From the NCBI RefSeq assembly GCF_035481615.1, contig NZ_JAYKOT010000003.1, forward strand, positions 1,054,001 to 1,118,000: DNA of 64,000 nucleotides, in the 5' to 3' direction. A program made the translations under genes and the position numbers. Shown one piece after another: positions 27,957 through 37,827 of this stretch (within the stretch, counting starts at the first letter, position 1; the number at the start of each line of letters is the position of its first letter). The notes under the pieces are model-generated. The model was not told where the DNA came from, ran no database searches, and was given only the letters and a program-made list of their open reading frames with translations. This DNA comes from Citroniella saccharovorans (GTDB taxonomy: Bacteria; Bacillota; Clostridia; Tissierellales; Peptoniphilaceae).

Positions 27957-28445
27957 CTATTTTAATTCCCCTTGTAAGCTTAAATCATCTTCTAAAATTT
28001 TATCGTTCATACTTTTTTTATAATCTTTTAATTTAACTTTTAACTCATCATATTTTACAGCCAAAATTTGTATAGCTAATATAGCTGCATTTTCTGCTCC
28101 ATTTATTGCAACTGTTGCTACAGGAATACCTGAAGGCATTTGAACTACAGATAATAGTGAATCAAGTCCATCCATAGTTGAAGATTTTATTGGTAGACCA
28201 ATTACTGGTAATGTAGTTATCCCTGCCATAACTCCTGCTAAGTGCGCAGCTTTTCCTGCAGCACAAATTAAAACCTCACTTCCAATATCTTCAAGTCCCT
28301 TTGCATAGTCATGTGCAAGCTGAGGAGTTCTATGAGCTGAAATAATTCTAAAATCAACTTCTACTCCAAATTCCTTAAGCTTATTGACAGTCTTTTGTAC
28401 TACTTCCCTATCTGACTTACTACCCATTACAACTGAAACTTTCAT
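27957..28445 (-). CDS. purE: N5-carboxyaminoimidazole ribonucleotide mutase / AIR carboxylase
   Basis: 162 residues. VVMGSKSDREVVQK and ISAHRTPQLAHDYA carry the catalytic Ser-Asp and His. AAHLAGVMAGITTLPVIGLPI follows. First gene of the purine operon, with an AGGGAGGT ribosome site and an extended -10 promoter just upstream. No purK is present nearby, so class I or II cannot be decided. Confidence 0.96.
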   Translation of the reverse strand: MKVSVVMGSKSDREVVQKTVNKLKEFGVEVDFRIISAHRTPQLAHDYAKGLEDIGSEVLICAAGKAAHLAGVMAGITTLPVIGLPIKSSTMDGLDSLLSVVQMPSGIPVATVAINGAENAAILAIQILAVKYDELKVKLKDYKKSMNDKILEDDLSLQGELK

Positions 28446-28478
28446 TATGATACCTCCCTAATTATAATTTCTAAATTT

Positions 28479-28487
28479 ATTATATCA
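28479..28487 (-). promoter_or_regulatory. Extended -10 promoter of purine operon
   Basis: TGATATAAT on the minus strand (-10 at 28479-28484 with a TG one base upstream). The -35 region is poor. No purine-riboswitch-like structure fits in the 86-base gap. Confidence 0.5.
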
Positions 28488-28506
28488 TATTTTGATAAGT
28501 TAATTT

Positions 28507-28533
28507 AAAAAAGAGACATGTAGTCTCTTTTTT
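28507..28533 (-). terminator. Terminator between hypothetical gene and purE
   Basis: An 11-bp stem AAAAAAGAGAC/GTCTCTTTTTT (28507-28517, 28523-28533) with a 5-base loop. It overlaps the stop codon of the upstream gene and is usable in both directions. Confidence 0.85.
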
Positions 28534-28846
28534 ATTTTTTTGAAAGAACATTTATTCCTAAGCATAAAAGCATAAAATTTGTATAGTAGTACAAATCCTT
28601 TTTCCCAAGGTACTCTTTCAATATGACCTTTTTGTCATAGTCTATTCTATTGTCTGTATCAATTTCTTTACAGTGATACTCTTCATTTGGAAATTCTTCT
28701 ATAAAAATAGGGCTACTATCTGTTAATTTAAATACAAGTATATTATTCTCACTTTTTTCAATCCAAAACTCATCAAATTTTAGAGCTTCAGACTCTATAT
28801 TTTTAATGAAAATCTTATAAAAGGATTTTAATTTTTTATTTAACAT
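28532..28846 (-). CDS. Hypothetical protein
   Basis: 104 residues, unrecognised. It has a basic helical N-terminus (MLNKKLKSFYKIFIKNIES), an acidic middle with an FIEEFPNEEYHCKEID stretch, and a C-terminal hydrophobic helix YYTNFMLLCLGINVLSKK. It is probably soluble or membrane-associated through its tail. It starts 7 bases after the antiporter gene and ends in a terminator, so it is the last gene of that operon. Confidence 0.6.
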   Translation of the reverse strand: MLNKKLKSFYKIFIKNIESEALKFDEFWIEKSENNILVFKLTDSSPIFIEEFPNEEYHCKEIDTDNRIDYDKKVILKEYLGKKDLYYYTNFMLLCLGINVLSKK

Positions 28847-28853
28847 AAAGCAC

Positions 28854-30442
28854 CTACTTTTCTAGGGTGATTATCTTTTCTCCACCCTTAATTAAAGTTT
28901 CTCCATTTGGGGCTACAACATTTCCCTCAGAATCCTGTAACATTACAATTAAGATATCTTTTGAAATATCTAATTCCTTGATTTTCTTACCCTTCCAACT
29001 GTGAAAAGGACCAACAGTAAATTCTTTTAAGTCATGGTTGCTATCTCCAAAATAGCTCTCACCACCGATAATTATTATATCATTTTCTTCAAAACTTGTA
29101 TCACCTTTTGGAATAATTGTTTTATTATCTCTAATAATTTTTGCAACAATTACATTAAAAGATAGATTTAAGTCTTTTACTTTTTTATTAATTAGGTTAG
29201 TTGATTTTTCAACTTTAAATTTTATAAAACCAATTGGAGTTTTATCCATATAATAATTAAAAGTATTTAAAACAGTGTCATTTGGATCAATCATATCCAT
29301 CTTTTTAGAAAAAGCTGGCAATAAGAATCCTTGAACAAGACTAGAAATAAGGCAGACCCCGAAAACAATATGGAAAACATCACTTTCTAAGGCGAGTCCT
29401 TGATTTATTGCCATTATTGCAAATGCTATGGCAGCAGCTCCTCTTAAACCAGCAAAGGAAACAACTGCAATTTGATTTAAAGGTTTTTTAAATAATTTCA
29501 TAAATATATAGACAGCAATCGGTCTAGCAATAACCATTAAAAAAATAGCAACAAAAAATGAAGTAAGCAAATTTTCCACTATCATTTTTGGATTAGAAAG
29601 AAGGCCTAAAAGAAAGAATAAGCCAATCTCCATAATATTTGTTAGACCATCAAAAAAGAATATAACTTCCCTCTTTCCTTTATAAAACTGATTTCCAATA
29701 CAAATTCCTAGTACATATATAGCTAAATATCCATTTCCTGAAATTAGGTTTGTAAATGAAAATGTAAAAGTAACTATAGCAATTATAAAAATTGTGAGTA
29801 GTCCATCATCGTTAAAATCTAACTTTTCAATAATCTTATATGTTATATATGAAAATATTAGTCCAATCAAAAGCCCTATTAAAACCTGCTTTAAAAGAAA
29901 AAAATCCAACATTGATTTTTTTCTCCCTTAAGTAGAGAAATAAAAACAAATGTTAATGTAAAAGCTGTTGGGTCATTAGATCCAGACTCTACTTCCAAAA
30001 GAGGAGCTGTATTATATTTTAAATTAAGGTTTTTGCTTCTTAGTACATTTGATACAGAAGCATAGTCGGTGGATCCTACAATTGAACCTATTAACATTCC
30101 TTCTAGCAAAGAAAATCCTAATACATAATGAATAAATAAACCAGTTAAAAGTGCTGTAATAATTACGCCAAAAAAGCTTAAAACACTTGCTTCTTTAAAA
30201 ACAGGTTTAGCCATAGACCACCTTGTACCAAATCCACCATAAAACATTATTACAACTAGGGCAATAGAAGATAAGCTTTCAATAAACTCAAAGTTATTAA
30301 AATCATATCCAAATAAATTGAAACTCATACCAAAAAATATAAACAAAAGTAGAGATGGAATTCCAGACTTATTTGAAAATTTTATTCCAAAAAGCGCCAT
30401 TATTAAAACAAAAGATACAATTATATATGCTATTATAATCAC
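28854..30442 (-). pseudogene. CPA1-type cation/proton antiporter with TrkA-C domain, frameshifted
   Basis: The N-terminal frame (29891-30442) holds six or so helices and the transport motif EVESGSNDPTAF. The C-terminal frame (28854-29912) holds LRGAAAIAFAI and a cytoplasmic TrkA-C/RCK_C domain (KTIIPKGDTSFEENDIIII), as in potassium/proton antiporters of the NhaP2/CvrA type. The frames meet at an A7 run (T7 at 29916-29922). Reading A8 joins them as GEKKSMLDFFLLKQ and gives about 530 codons. It starts 4 bases from the FAD dehydrogenase gene. Confidence 0.82.
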
Positions 30443-30445
30443 CTC

Positions 30446-31980
30446 CTAATTTTTTGTTATATTTTCAAAAGCCCTTATACCATCTATAGCCGCTGAAACA
30501 ATTCCTCCACTATATCCAGATCCATCTCCAATAACATATAAATTCTCTATTCCAATGGACTTCATCTCTTCATTCCTATCTAATCTTACAGGCGAGGATG
30601 TTCTACTTTCAACTCCCGTTAAAATAGCATCTTTGTAGTCAAAGCCTTTAAGTTTTTTCCCCATAGATAAAATACCATCTTTTATTCTTTTATTTATTTG
30701 TGAAGAAAAAACCAAGTTTAAATCTGTAAGAGTGTATCCTGGTAAAATGCTTGGCTTAATTTTTCCTATAGAAGAAGATTTTACTCCATTTATATAGTCT
30801 TCTAATCTCTGGCAAGGAGCAAAATAATTCCCTCCTCCAAGTAAAAAAGCTTTTCTTTCAATTTCTTTTTGATAGTTAAGAGCGGATAACTCACAATCTC
30901 CATAATCTTCCTCGTTAACGCTTGTAACTATCGCACTATTAGAGTTAACAAAATCTCTTTTATGATAGCTCATACCATTTACTGAAAGGCATCCCTCATA
31001 AGATGATGAGTTAATAACATAACCGCCTGGACACATGCAAAATGTATATACACCCTTATTGCCTTCAGCCTTATATGATAGATTATATGAAGCTGATGGA
31101 AGATTTTTATAATTTTCTTTGTATTGTGCCTTATCTATATCTTCTCTTAGGTGTTCAATCCTAAAACCAACAGCAAAGTTTTTATTGGAAATTTTAATTT
31201 TACCTTTTAAATTTTCAATAGTGTCCCAGGAACTGTTTCCTATAGCTAAAACAAAATCATCAGCTTCAAATTCTTTTTTCTCCAGCGAAAACTTTAATAA
31301 GTTTTCCATCTTTAAATACAAAATCATCAGCCTTAGTTGAGAAATAAAACTTTGTTCCCAAATCTTCTAAGTGCTTTCTCATTTTTATAATTATCTCTCT
31401 TAAAATATCCGTACCTACATGAGGCATTTTCTTGTGTAGAATTTCACTAGGAGCACCAAATTCGGTTAAAGTCTTTAAAACTTCATATAATCTTGGATCC
31501 TTAGATCTTGACGTAAGCTTTCCGTCAGAAAAAGTGCCTGCTCCCCCTTCTCCAAAAGAAATATTTGAATTAAAATTTAGACTTCCCTTTTCAAAAAATT
31601 TTCTTACAGATTGAGTCCTATCTTCAATCTTTTCTCCTCTTTCAATTACAGTTACTTTTACACCACTTTTACTTAAATAGTATGCAGCAAATATACCGCT
31701 AGGCCCAAATCCAATTATAACAACGCTCTTTTTAGTGTTTGTAGGCTTGAATTCATATTCTTTTTTTTTCAAAAATTTGTACCGATTTGTTTTTTAATAA
31801 ATGTTTTGGAATATCTCCGTCAATTAAAACACTATAAACATATTTAATCCCACATCTCGCGTCGATTGAAGATTGAAAAATTTCAAACTTAGATTTTTTA
31901 GTTCTAGTTAATGAATCGACTTTTTCTTGTAAAGAATTATAAGTTGAATCCTTTAGTTTTATTTCTCTAATAATATACAT
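30446..31980 (-). pseudogene. FAD-dependent dehydrogenase (COG2509 type), two frameshifts
   Basis: Three frames together make one COG2509 flavoprotein. The N-terminal domain (31753-31980) reads MYIIREIKLKDST and SSIDARCGIKYVYSV. The FAD Rossmann motif is VVIIGFGPSGIFAAYYL with VIERGEK. The catalytic/C-terminal domain (30446-31327) reads MCPGGYVINSSS and VIGDGSGYSGGIVSAA. Shifts lie at A9 (31761-31769; A8 restores FEKKEYEFK) and A6 (31274-31279; A5 restores AGEKEFEADDF). The full protein would be about 510 residues. An in-frame TTG at 32001 could extend the start. It lies right after pepT. Confidence 0.82.
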
Positions 31981-31981
31981 A

Positions 31982-33193
31982 TTACTTTGAAAGTTTTGCA
32001 ATATTTACAATAGTTTCAACAGCTTTTTTCATAGAATTTATAGATACATACTCATATTTTCCATGGTAATTCATACCACCTGTAAAAATATTAGGAGTAG
32101 GTAGTCCCATAAATGATAGCCTAGCTCCATCAGTACCGCCTCTAATTGCTTGTACCTTTGGCTCAATTCCAGCTTCTTCCATAGCACTTAGTGCTAAATC
32201 GATAATATCCTTTCTATCCTCTATTTTTTCTCTCATATTATAATAAGAATCTTTTATTGAAAGTTCAATTATCTTACCGTACTTTTTATTTAAAAAATCT
32301 ACCACTTCTTCTAGTAGAATTTTTTTAGCTTCAAATTTTTCCCTGTCATGATCCCTAATAATATAGTTCATTTTAGTTTTTTCTACGCTGCCATAAATGT
32401 CACTTAAAAGGTAAAAGCCTTCGTAATTTTCCGTAAATTCAGGCCTATCGAAAGTAGGAAGCATTGATTGTAGTTCCATAGCAATTAAAATTGAATTGAG
32501 CATCTTTCCTTTTGCTGAACCAGGATGGATATTGTTTCCACTTATGCAAATATCTGCACTAGCAGCGTTAAAGTTTTCAAATTCAAACTCCCCTTCATAT
32601 CCACCATCTATAGTATAGGCAAAGTCAGCCTTAAATATATCAAGATCAAAGTGATCAGCTCCCCTTCCAATTTCTTCATCTGGAGTAAAGCCAACATAAA
32701 TATCTGGATGAGGAATATTTTCTCTTATAATAATCTCAAGAGCAGTCATTATTTCAGCTATTCCAGCTTTATCATCAGCTCCAAGTAGAGTTGTTCCATC
32801 TGTTACAATAATATCGTGGCCCTTAAAGTCTAAAAGTTCTGGGTAATCAGTGGTCGATAATATAATATTTTCTTTTTCATTTAAAACAATATCCAAACCA
32901 TTATAATTTTTTATTATTTCAGGTTTAACATTTTCTCCTGAAAAATCTGGAGCTGTGTCCATATGAGAAATAAATCCAATTTTATTTTTTTTGTCAGAGT
33001 TAGATTTTAAAAGTCCATAAACATAACCCTTGTCATCCAGAACTACATTTGTAAGTCCTAGTTCAATAAGTTCATCTTTTAAAATTTTTGCTAGATCTAA
33101 TTGATCTTTAGTTGAAGGAATGCTCATACTTTCTGGATCCGAAGTAGTCTTTACCTTTACATATTTTATAAATCTATTAATTAAATTATCCAT
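31982..33193 (-). CDS. pepT: Peptidase T (tripeptidase)
   Basis: 403-residue M20 family metallopeptidase releasing N-terminal residues from tripeptides. Zinc ligands are in FISHMDTAPD and LLGADDKAG; the catalytic Glu pair is in TPDEEIGRG; the late His is in GGMNYHGKYE. IRGGTDGARLSFMGLPTPN is diagnostic. It fits a peptide-using anaerobe. Confidence 0.96.
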   Translation of the reverse strand: MDNLINRFIKYVKVKTTSDPESMSIPSTKDQLDLAKILKDELIELGLTNVVLDDKGYVYGLLKSNSDKKNKIGFISHMDTAPDFSGENVKPEIIKNYNGLDIVLNEKENIILSTTDYPELLDFKGHDIIVTDGTTLLGADDKAGIAEIMTALEIIIRENIPHPDIYVGFTPDEEIGRGADHFDLDIFKADFAYTIDGGYEGEFEFENFNAASADICISGNNIHPGSAKGKMLNSILIAMELQSMLPTFDRPEFTENYEGFYLLSDIYGSVEKTKMNYIIRDHDREKFEAKKILLEEVVDFLNKKYGKIIELSIKDSYYNMREKIEDRKDIIDLALSAMEEAGIEPKVQAIRGGTDGARLSFMGLPTPNIFTGGMNYHGKYEYVSINSMKKAVETIVNIAKLSK

Positions 33194-33299
33194 ATTTCAC
33201 CTCTTTTATAATAATACCATAATTTTAAGGAAATATTAATATTATATTGCAAATTGATTCTTATAATGTTAATATATTTTCTGGAAAGAAGGTATAAAT

Positions 33300-34313
33300 A
33301 TGATAAATTTTAACTGTGACTACCTTGAAGGTGTCCATCCTAATATTATTAAAAAAATTTCAGAAACAAATATGGTTCAACAACAAGGATATGGATTTGA
33401 TGACTATACAATAGAAGCAAAGAAAATGATTAAGCCTCTAGTTGAAGGGGATATTTGGTTTATTCATGGATCAACTGCTATAAATAAACTAATAACAAAA
33501 ACTGCTCTAAAACCTTTTGAATCAATTATTGCATCATCAAAGGCTCATATTAACACACTTGAAACAGGTGCCATTGAAGATGCTGGTCATAAAATAGAAA
33601 CTATAAGAGATGAAGATGGTCTTTTAAACGCAAAAGATATTGAAGATTTTATAATAAAAAAAGAAAATGATCCATCTAAATTTCACAAACCAAAGCCAAA
33701 AATGGTTTACATAACCAACGCTTCAGAAACTGGAACAATATATACAAAAAAAAGATTAACCGAAATAAGTGAAGTTTGTAAAAAACACGGACTATTTTTA
33801 TTTATGGATGGGGCAAGACTACCTTATGCTATTTCAGCTTCAAATAATGATCTTACCTTAAAGGAATTAACTTCTTTAGTTGATGCAACATATATTGGCG
33901 CTACAAAATGTGGAGCAATGTTTGGAGAAGCACTTATTATCAATAATGATTACCTGAAAGAAGACTTTAGATACAATATTAAATGTAGTGGAATGCTTTT
34001 TGCAAAAACAAGATTTATGGGCATACAATTTACCGAGCTTTTCAGAGATAACTTAATCTTTAAGCTAGCAAAAAAAGCAAATGACCAAGCTGATAGGATA
34101 AGAAGACGTTTAGTTGAAAAAGGATATAATCTAACTTCAGCCTCAACATCAAACCTTATATTCGTAGACATACCTGTAGAAAAATTTCTTGAACTTAGAG
34201 AAGCTTTCAATATGTGGGTTATGTCCTATGATGATAAAATATGTAATGTGCGTATATCTACATCTTGGTCTACAAATGATGCATATGTTAATGAACTAAT
34301 TGATAACTTATAA
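33300..34313 (+). CDS. Low-specificity threonine aldolase / beta-eliminating lyase family
   Basis: 337-residue fold-type I PLP enzyme. PLP lysine is in GATKCGAMFGEALI, and the PLP-ring Asp is in LFMDGARLPYAIS. It begins MINFNCDYLEGVHPNI, as in the threonine aldolase group. It probably cleaves L-threonine or L-allo-threonine to glycine and acetaldehyde. It diverges from pepT and precedes an EamA transporter after 137 bases that hold no gene. Confidence 0.85.
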   Translation: MINFNCDYLEGVHPNIIKKISETNMVQQQGYGFDDYTIEAKKMIKPLVEGDIWFIHGSTAINKLITKTALKPFESIIASSKAHINTLETGAIEDAGHKIETIRDEDGLLNAKDIEDFIIKKENDPSKFHKPKPKMVYITNASETGTIYTKKRLTEISEVCKKHGLFLFMDGARLPYAISASNNDLTLKELTSLVDATYIGATKCGAMFGEALIINNDYLKEDFRYNIKCSGMLFAKTRFMGIQFTELFRDNLIFKLAKKANDQADRIRRRLVEKGYNLTSASTSNLIFVDIPVEKFLELREAFNMWVMSYDDKICNVRISTSWSTNDAYVNELIDNL

Positions 34314-34450
34314 AAAAAATCTTATTTTAAATTTATCTACCGTTAAAATAATGTTATTTATTCGTTGATTTTTTTAATAAAATAAAGTAAAATATACTTA
34401 GTTAAAAATTCTAACTTTTTAATAAAATATTATTTTATAAGGAGAAAAAA

Positions 34451-35359
34451 TTGAAAAAAGATTTATTGCCAAAGCTTGCACTCTTAATTGTAGCTATTCT
34501 TTGGGGAACATCTCTAACTGTTGTAAAAAGCGCATCAGATGCTTTTAATCCAAACTTTATTTTGGGTATGCGTTTTACAATTGCTGCTATTATATTGGGG
34601 ATAATTTTTCGTAAAAGATTGATTAAGGCAAGAAAAGATGAAATAGGTGCTGGAATTATTATTGGCTTTTTTTTATTTATTGCTTATTCCAGTCAAACTT
34701 TAGGAGTTACATTTACAACTCCTGGTAGATCTGGTTTTTTGTCAGCATCTTACTGTGTTATTGTCCCTTTTATTTATTGGTTTACAAATAAAGTTAAACC
34801 GGATAAATACAATATGATAGCGGCAATTTTTTGTGTAGTAGGTATATTTTTTATTGCTATGGCTGGAGAAAGTGGATCTATATTTAAATCTTCTACTGAA
34901 GCTATAATTGGAGACGGACTTGCACTTTTGTCTGGAATTTTATTTGCAAGTCATATAGTTGCAGTTACAAAATTCGGTGTAATGAAAGATCCTTTTGTAC
35001 TTACAATCATGCAATTTACTGTTTCAGCTATCCTATCTTGGATTACAACTCTTATTTTTGAAGACAATTCAAATTTAGTTTTTAAATTAAGGCCCATGCT
35101 AGAAGTCATTTATTTGTCTGTTTTTTGTACAGCTATAGCACTACTACTTCAAAATATAGGACAAAAATATACAGATCCAAATTCTGCTTCCATTATTTTA
35201 GGGTGTGAATCAATATTTGGCGTAATACTACCTGTTTCACTTGGTATAGAGTCTCTTACTTTTAAATCACTTTTAGGATTTATTTTCATATTTTTTGCAA
35301 TAATAATTTCAGAAACAAAACTTGCATTTCTTTTTAAAGGAAGAAAAATAAAAAGTTAA
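34451..35359 (+). CDS. EamA/DMT family transporter
   Basis: 302 residues with ten predicted membrane helices in two EamA repeats. LIVAILWGTSLTVVKSA and FTTPGRSGFLSASYCVIVPF lie in the first, and DPNSASIILGCESIFGVILP in the second. The start is a TTG at 34451, preceded by TAAGGAG. Substrate unknown; many relatives export amino acids, and the threonine aldolase neighbour makes that plausible but unproven. Confidence 0.88.
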   Translation: MKKDLLPKLALLIVAILWGTSLTVVKSASDAFNPNFILGMRFTIAAIILGIIFRKRLIKARKDEIGAGIIIGFFLFIAYSSQTLGVTFTTPGRSGFLSASYCVIVPFIYWFTNKVKPDKYNMIAAIFCVVGIFFIAMAGESGSIFKSSTEAIIGDGLALLSGILFASHIVAVTKFGVMKDPFVLTIMQFTVSAILSWITTLIFEDNSNLVFKLRPMLEVIYLSVFCTAIALLLQNIGQKYTDPNSASIILGCESIFGVILPVSLGIESLTFKSLLGFIFIFFAIIISETKLAFLFKGRKIKS

Positions 35360-35381
35360 ATATATTTATTTTTTTAAATTT

Positions 35382-35409
35382 AAAAAGGTCGGTAAATTAC
35401 CGACCTTTT
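35382..35409. terminator. Bidirectional terminator between convergent genes
   Basis: AAAAGGTCGGT (35383-35393) pairs with ACCGACCTTTT (35399-35409) across a 5-base loop. T runs on both strands serve the EamA gene (plus) and the FloA-operon tail (minus). Confidence 0.92.
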
Positions 35410-35886
35410 CTAGTGCCTATTTTTTCTAATAGAAAGAGGTTTGTCTAAAAGCTCTTTGAAAATAAATATTTCTCTAATATCCATATTTTCAAATTTATCT
35501 AATCTTTCTTCACTTTTTTCACCCTCATCTAAATTATAATTTAATTTTAAATTATGATAATCAGTATCCTCATTAAGATTAGTATCTGAGTATGAAGATG
35601 CTGCTTTTGAGAGTTCACTTTCCATAATAACTTTTTCTTTTTGTGCTAAATGTTCTTTTATATATTCCTTTTCACTTATATAATCATTAGACTTATGCTT
35701 CTTATTCTTAGAGATAAATAAGTTATTGTTTTTATGTTTTATTTTTTCTTTATTTTTACTACCATCTTTTTTCTTATTAATATTTTGAAGAGTCTTTCTT
35801 TCATTGACTGATAATGTTTTATTTTTTAATTTAAAAGCTTGGAAAATAATCCATAGTATTACTATAGCTATAAATTTTTGAAACAT
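35410..35886 (-). CDS. Small membrane-anchored charged protein in FloA operon
   Basis: 158 residues, unrecognised. One N-terminal membrane helix (about 5-20) is followed by a long Lys/Asn/Glu-rich, probably disordered region, and the end is FIFKELLDKPLSIRKNRH. It follows floA by 26 bases and ends in a terminator, so it is the last gene of the NfeD-FloA operon. It may be a FloA-linked accessory protein; only context supports that. Confidence 0.6.
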   Translation of the reverse strand: MFQKFIAIVILWIIFQAFKLKNKTLSVNERKTLQNINKKKDGSKNKEKIKHKNNNLFISKNKKHKSNDYISEKEYIKEHLAQKEKVIMESELSKAASSYSDTNLNEDTDYHNLKLNYNLDEGEKSEERLDKFENMDIREIFIFKELLDKPLSIRKNRH

Positions 35887-35912
35887 CCTAGTCCTCCTAA
35901 GAATTTAATAAG

Positions 35913-36899
35913 CTAATCATTTTTACTTTGATTTTTTTCTTTATTTGAAAAAGACTCTCTCATATCTGTATCAGCTTTAATATTATTTAGATTATAATAA
36001 TCTAAAACTCCTAAATTCCCACTCTTCAAAGCCTCTGCAATAGCTAAAGGCACTTCTTTTTCAGCTTCAACAACTTTTGCTCTCATGCTACGAACTTCAG
36101 CAATCATCTCTTGTTCTTTTGCAACAGCCATAGCTCTTCTTTCTTCTGCTTTGGCTTGAGCAATTCTTTTATCAGCTTCTGCTTGATCTGTTTGTAATTT
36201 AGCTCCAATATTTCTTCCAACATCTACATCTGCAATATCTATTGATAATATTTCAAATGCAGTACCAGAATCTAATCCCTTACTCAAAACTGTTTGTGAA
36301 ATTGAGTCTGGATTTTCTAGAACTTCAGTATGACTCTTTGCAGAACCAACAGTTGTTACAATTCCTTCTCCTACCCTAGCTATTATTGTTTCTTCTCCAG
36401 CACCACCAATAAGTCTATCTATATTTGCTCTTACAGTAACTTTCGCTTTAACCATAACTTCAATACCATTCATGGCTACAGCCGAAATTAAAGGAGTTTC
36501 TATAACTTTAGGATTTACAGAAACCTGTACAGCTTCTAAAACATTCCTTCCTGCAAGATCTATTGCAGCTGCTCTTTCAAATTCAATGTCAATATTTGCT
36601 CTTTGTGCTGCAATTAAAGCATCAACTACCATATTTACATTTCCACCAGCAAGATAGTGAGCTTCTAGTGTGTTTACATCTATATCAATTCCAGCCTTAG
36701 TTGCTTTTATAAGTGGATTTATGATTCTTGAAGGAACTACCCTTCTAAGTCTCATTCCAACTAGAGTAGATATCTTTACCTTTACTCCAGAAAAAATAGC
36801 AGTTATCCATAATCCTACTGGAACCATGGTGAAGAATATGGATAGAAATATTATGATTATTAAACCAATCAAACCAATAAAAACTATATTATTTGGCAT
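35913..36899 (-). CDS. floA: Flotillin-like protein FloA
   Basis: 328 residues. Bacterial flotillin organising membrane microdomains. It has a hydrophobic N-terminal hairpin (about 5-35), GMRLRRVVPSRIINPLIKAT, a PHB/SPFH-like domain, and an EA-rich stretch (about 235-290, QAEADKRIAQAKAEERRA). Length matches FloA (about 330). It overlaps the NfeD gene by 16 bases, the usual partner order. Confidence 0.96.
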   Translation of the reverse strand: MPNNIVFIGLIGLIIIIFLSIFFTMVPVGLWITAIFSGVKVKISTLVGMRLRRVVPSRIINPLIKATKAGIDIDVNTLEAHYLAGGNVNMVVDALIAAQRANIDIEFERAAAIDLAGRNVLEAVQVSVNPKVIETPLISAVAMNGIEVMVKAKVTVRANIDRLIGGAGEETIIARVGEGIVTTVGSAKSHTEVLENPDSISQTVLSKGLDSGTAFEILSIDIADVDVGRNIGAKLQTDQAEADKRIAQAKAEERRAMAVAKEQEMIAEVRSMRAKVVEAEKEVPLAIAEALKSGNLGVLDYYNLNNIKADTDMRESFSNKEKNQSKND

Positions 36900-37711
36900 T
36901 TTACCCTCCTGACAAAAATTTTACTTCCAACAATTCTTGAAACAATAATTTCTACATTGCTTTCAATAAATTCACCTTCTGTAAGTGCATCATATCTTTT
37001 TCCATCTATTTCAATTATACCAGATGGTCTAAGGATTGTGACAGTTTTTCCAATTTTGTTGTAAAGATTTGTAAAGTCCTCAGCTTTTTTATCTTTAACT
37101 TCTAAGCTCTCATTTAAAATTACCTTGCCAAAAAGTTTACTTTTCATACCTTTTTTAATCAAAATGTATGAAACAATAATGGATATGAATATGGCTATAG
37201 AAACAGAAACAATTCCATGACTAATATTTTGGCTGGATAGAATTAGTCCAGCAATTAGTGAAAATATTCCTGTGACTCCTGCAACTCCAAATCCTGGGAT
37301 TAAAAGTTCAATAAATAACAAAACCAATCCAAGTGCAAACATTGACATAGATATTATATCAACACTACCTGTATTGATTCCCCCAATAAAAAACAATATA
37401 AAGGAAAATAGGCTTAAAAATCCAAAAACACCAAATCCTGGAACAAATAATTCTACAACTAAAGATGTAAAAGCTAAAATTAATAGAATAGTATTAACTA
37501 AAGGACTCGATATAAAGCTAAGAAAAGCATTATCTGAATTAAGAGTTTTTCCCTCATTTGTATCATTTATACTTAGACTTTCCATGTTAATGCTAACTGG
37601 AAAAATACTTTCTGAATTATAACTATCAGCTTTTACAGAATTAGTAATTTTTAAGTTTAGCACTGATAAAATCAAAATGAGGATTAATATAAATTTACTA
37701 CATCTTTTCAT
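36884..37711 (-). CDS. NfeD family membrane protein
   Basis: About 275 residues. It has a signal peptide or first helix (MKRCSKFILILILILSVL), then four membrane helices (about 80-190), then a C-terminal OB fold (KTVTILRPSGIIEIDGKRYDA). It lacks the N-terminal ClpP-like protease domain of long NfeD. The start at 37711 is chosen for the AAAGGGTGGTGAAC site before it; an upstream open frame runs through the rpsU terminator and is unlikely. Works with FloA. Confidence 0.9.
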   Translation of the reverse strand: MKRCSKFILILILILSVLNLKITNSVKADSYNSESIFPVSINMESLSINDTNEGKTLNSDNAFLSFISSPLVNTILLILAFTSLVVELFVPGFGVFGFLSLFSFILFFIGGINTGSVDIISMSMFALGLVLLFIELLIPGFGVAGVTGIFSLIAGLILSSQNISHGIVSVSIAIFISIIVSYILIKKGMKSKLFGKVILNESLEVKDKKAEDFTNLYNKIGKTVTILRPSGIIEIDGKRYDALTEGEFIESNVEIIVSRIVGSKIFVRRVKCQII

Positions 37712-37790
37712 GTTCACCACCCTTTCTAATAAAATTATACCCTCATTTATTCTATAAAAAATAATCTTAATAATTTTTTTATAATTAAAA

Positions 37791-37817
37791 CAAAAAACCA
37801 CCTGTAAAACAGGTGGT
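37791..37817 (-). terminator. Terminator of rpsU
   Basis: A perfect 9-bp stem ACCACCTGT/ACAGGTGGT (37797-37805, 37809-37817) with a 3-base loop and six T on the minus strand. It separates rpsU from nfeD. Confidence 0.95.
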
Positions 37818-37827
37818 AGTAAGCATA

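Noticed and set aside
28446..28531. Purine riboswitch before purE
   Set aside because: The gap is only 86 bases, half of it the upstream gene's terminator, and no three-way junction pattern is seen.
31266..31772. UGA stop codons at the frame ends in the COG2509 gene considered as selenocysteine codons
   Set aside because: The family has no Cys or Sec at these points, and homology continues in a different frame, so a shift is the right explanation. The same holds for the UGA at 13362-13364 in the lipoprotein.
36884..37801. NfeD start at 37801
   Set aside because: This start lies inside the rpsU terminator; the ATG at 37711 has a ribosome site and starts a signal-like helix.
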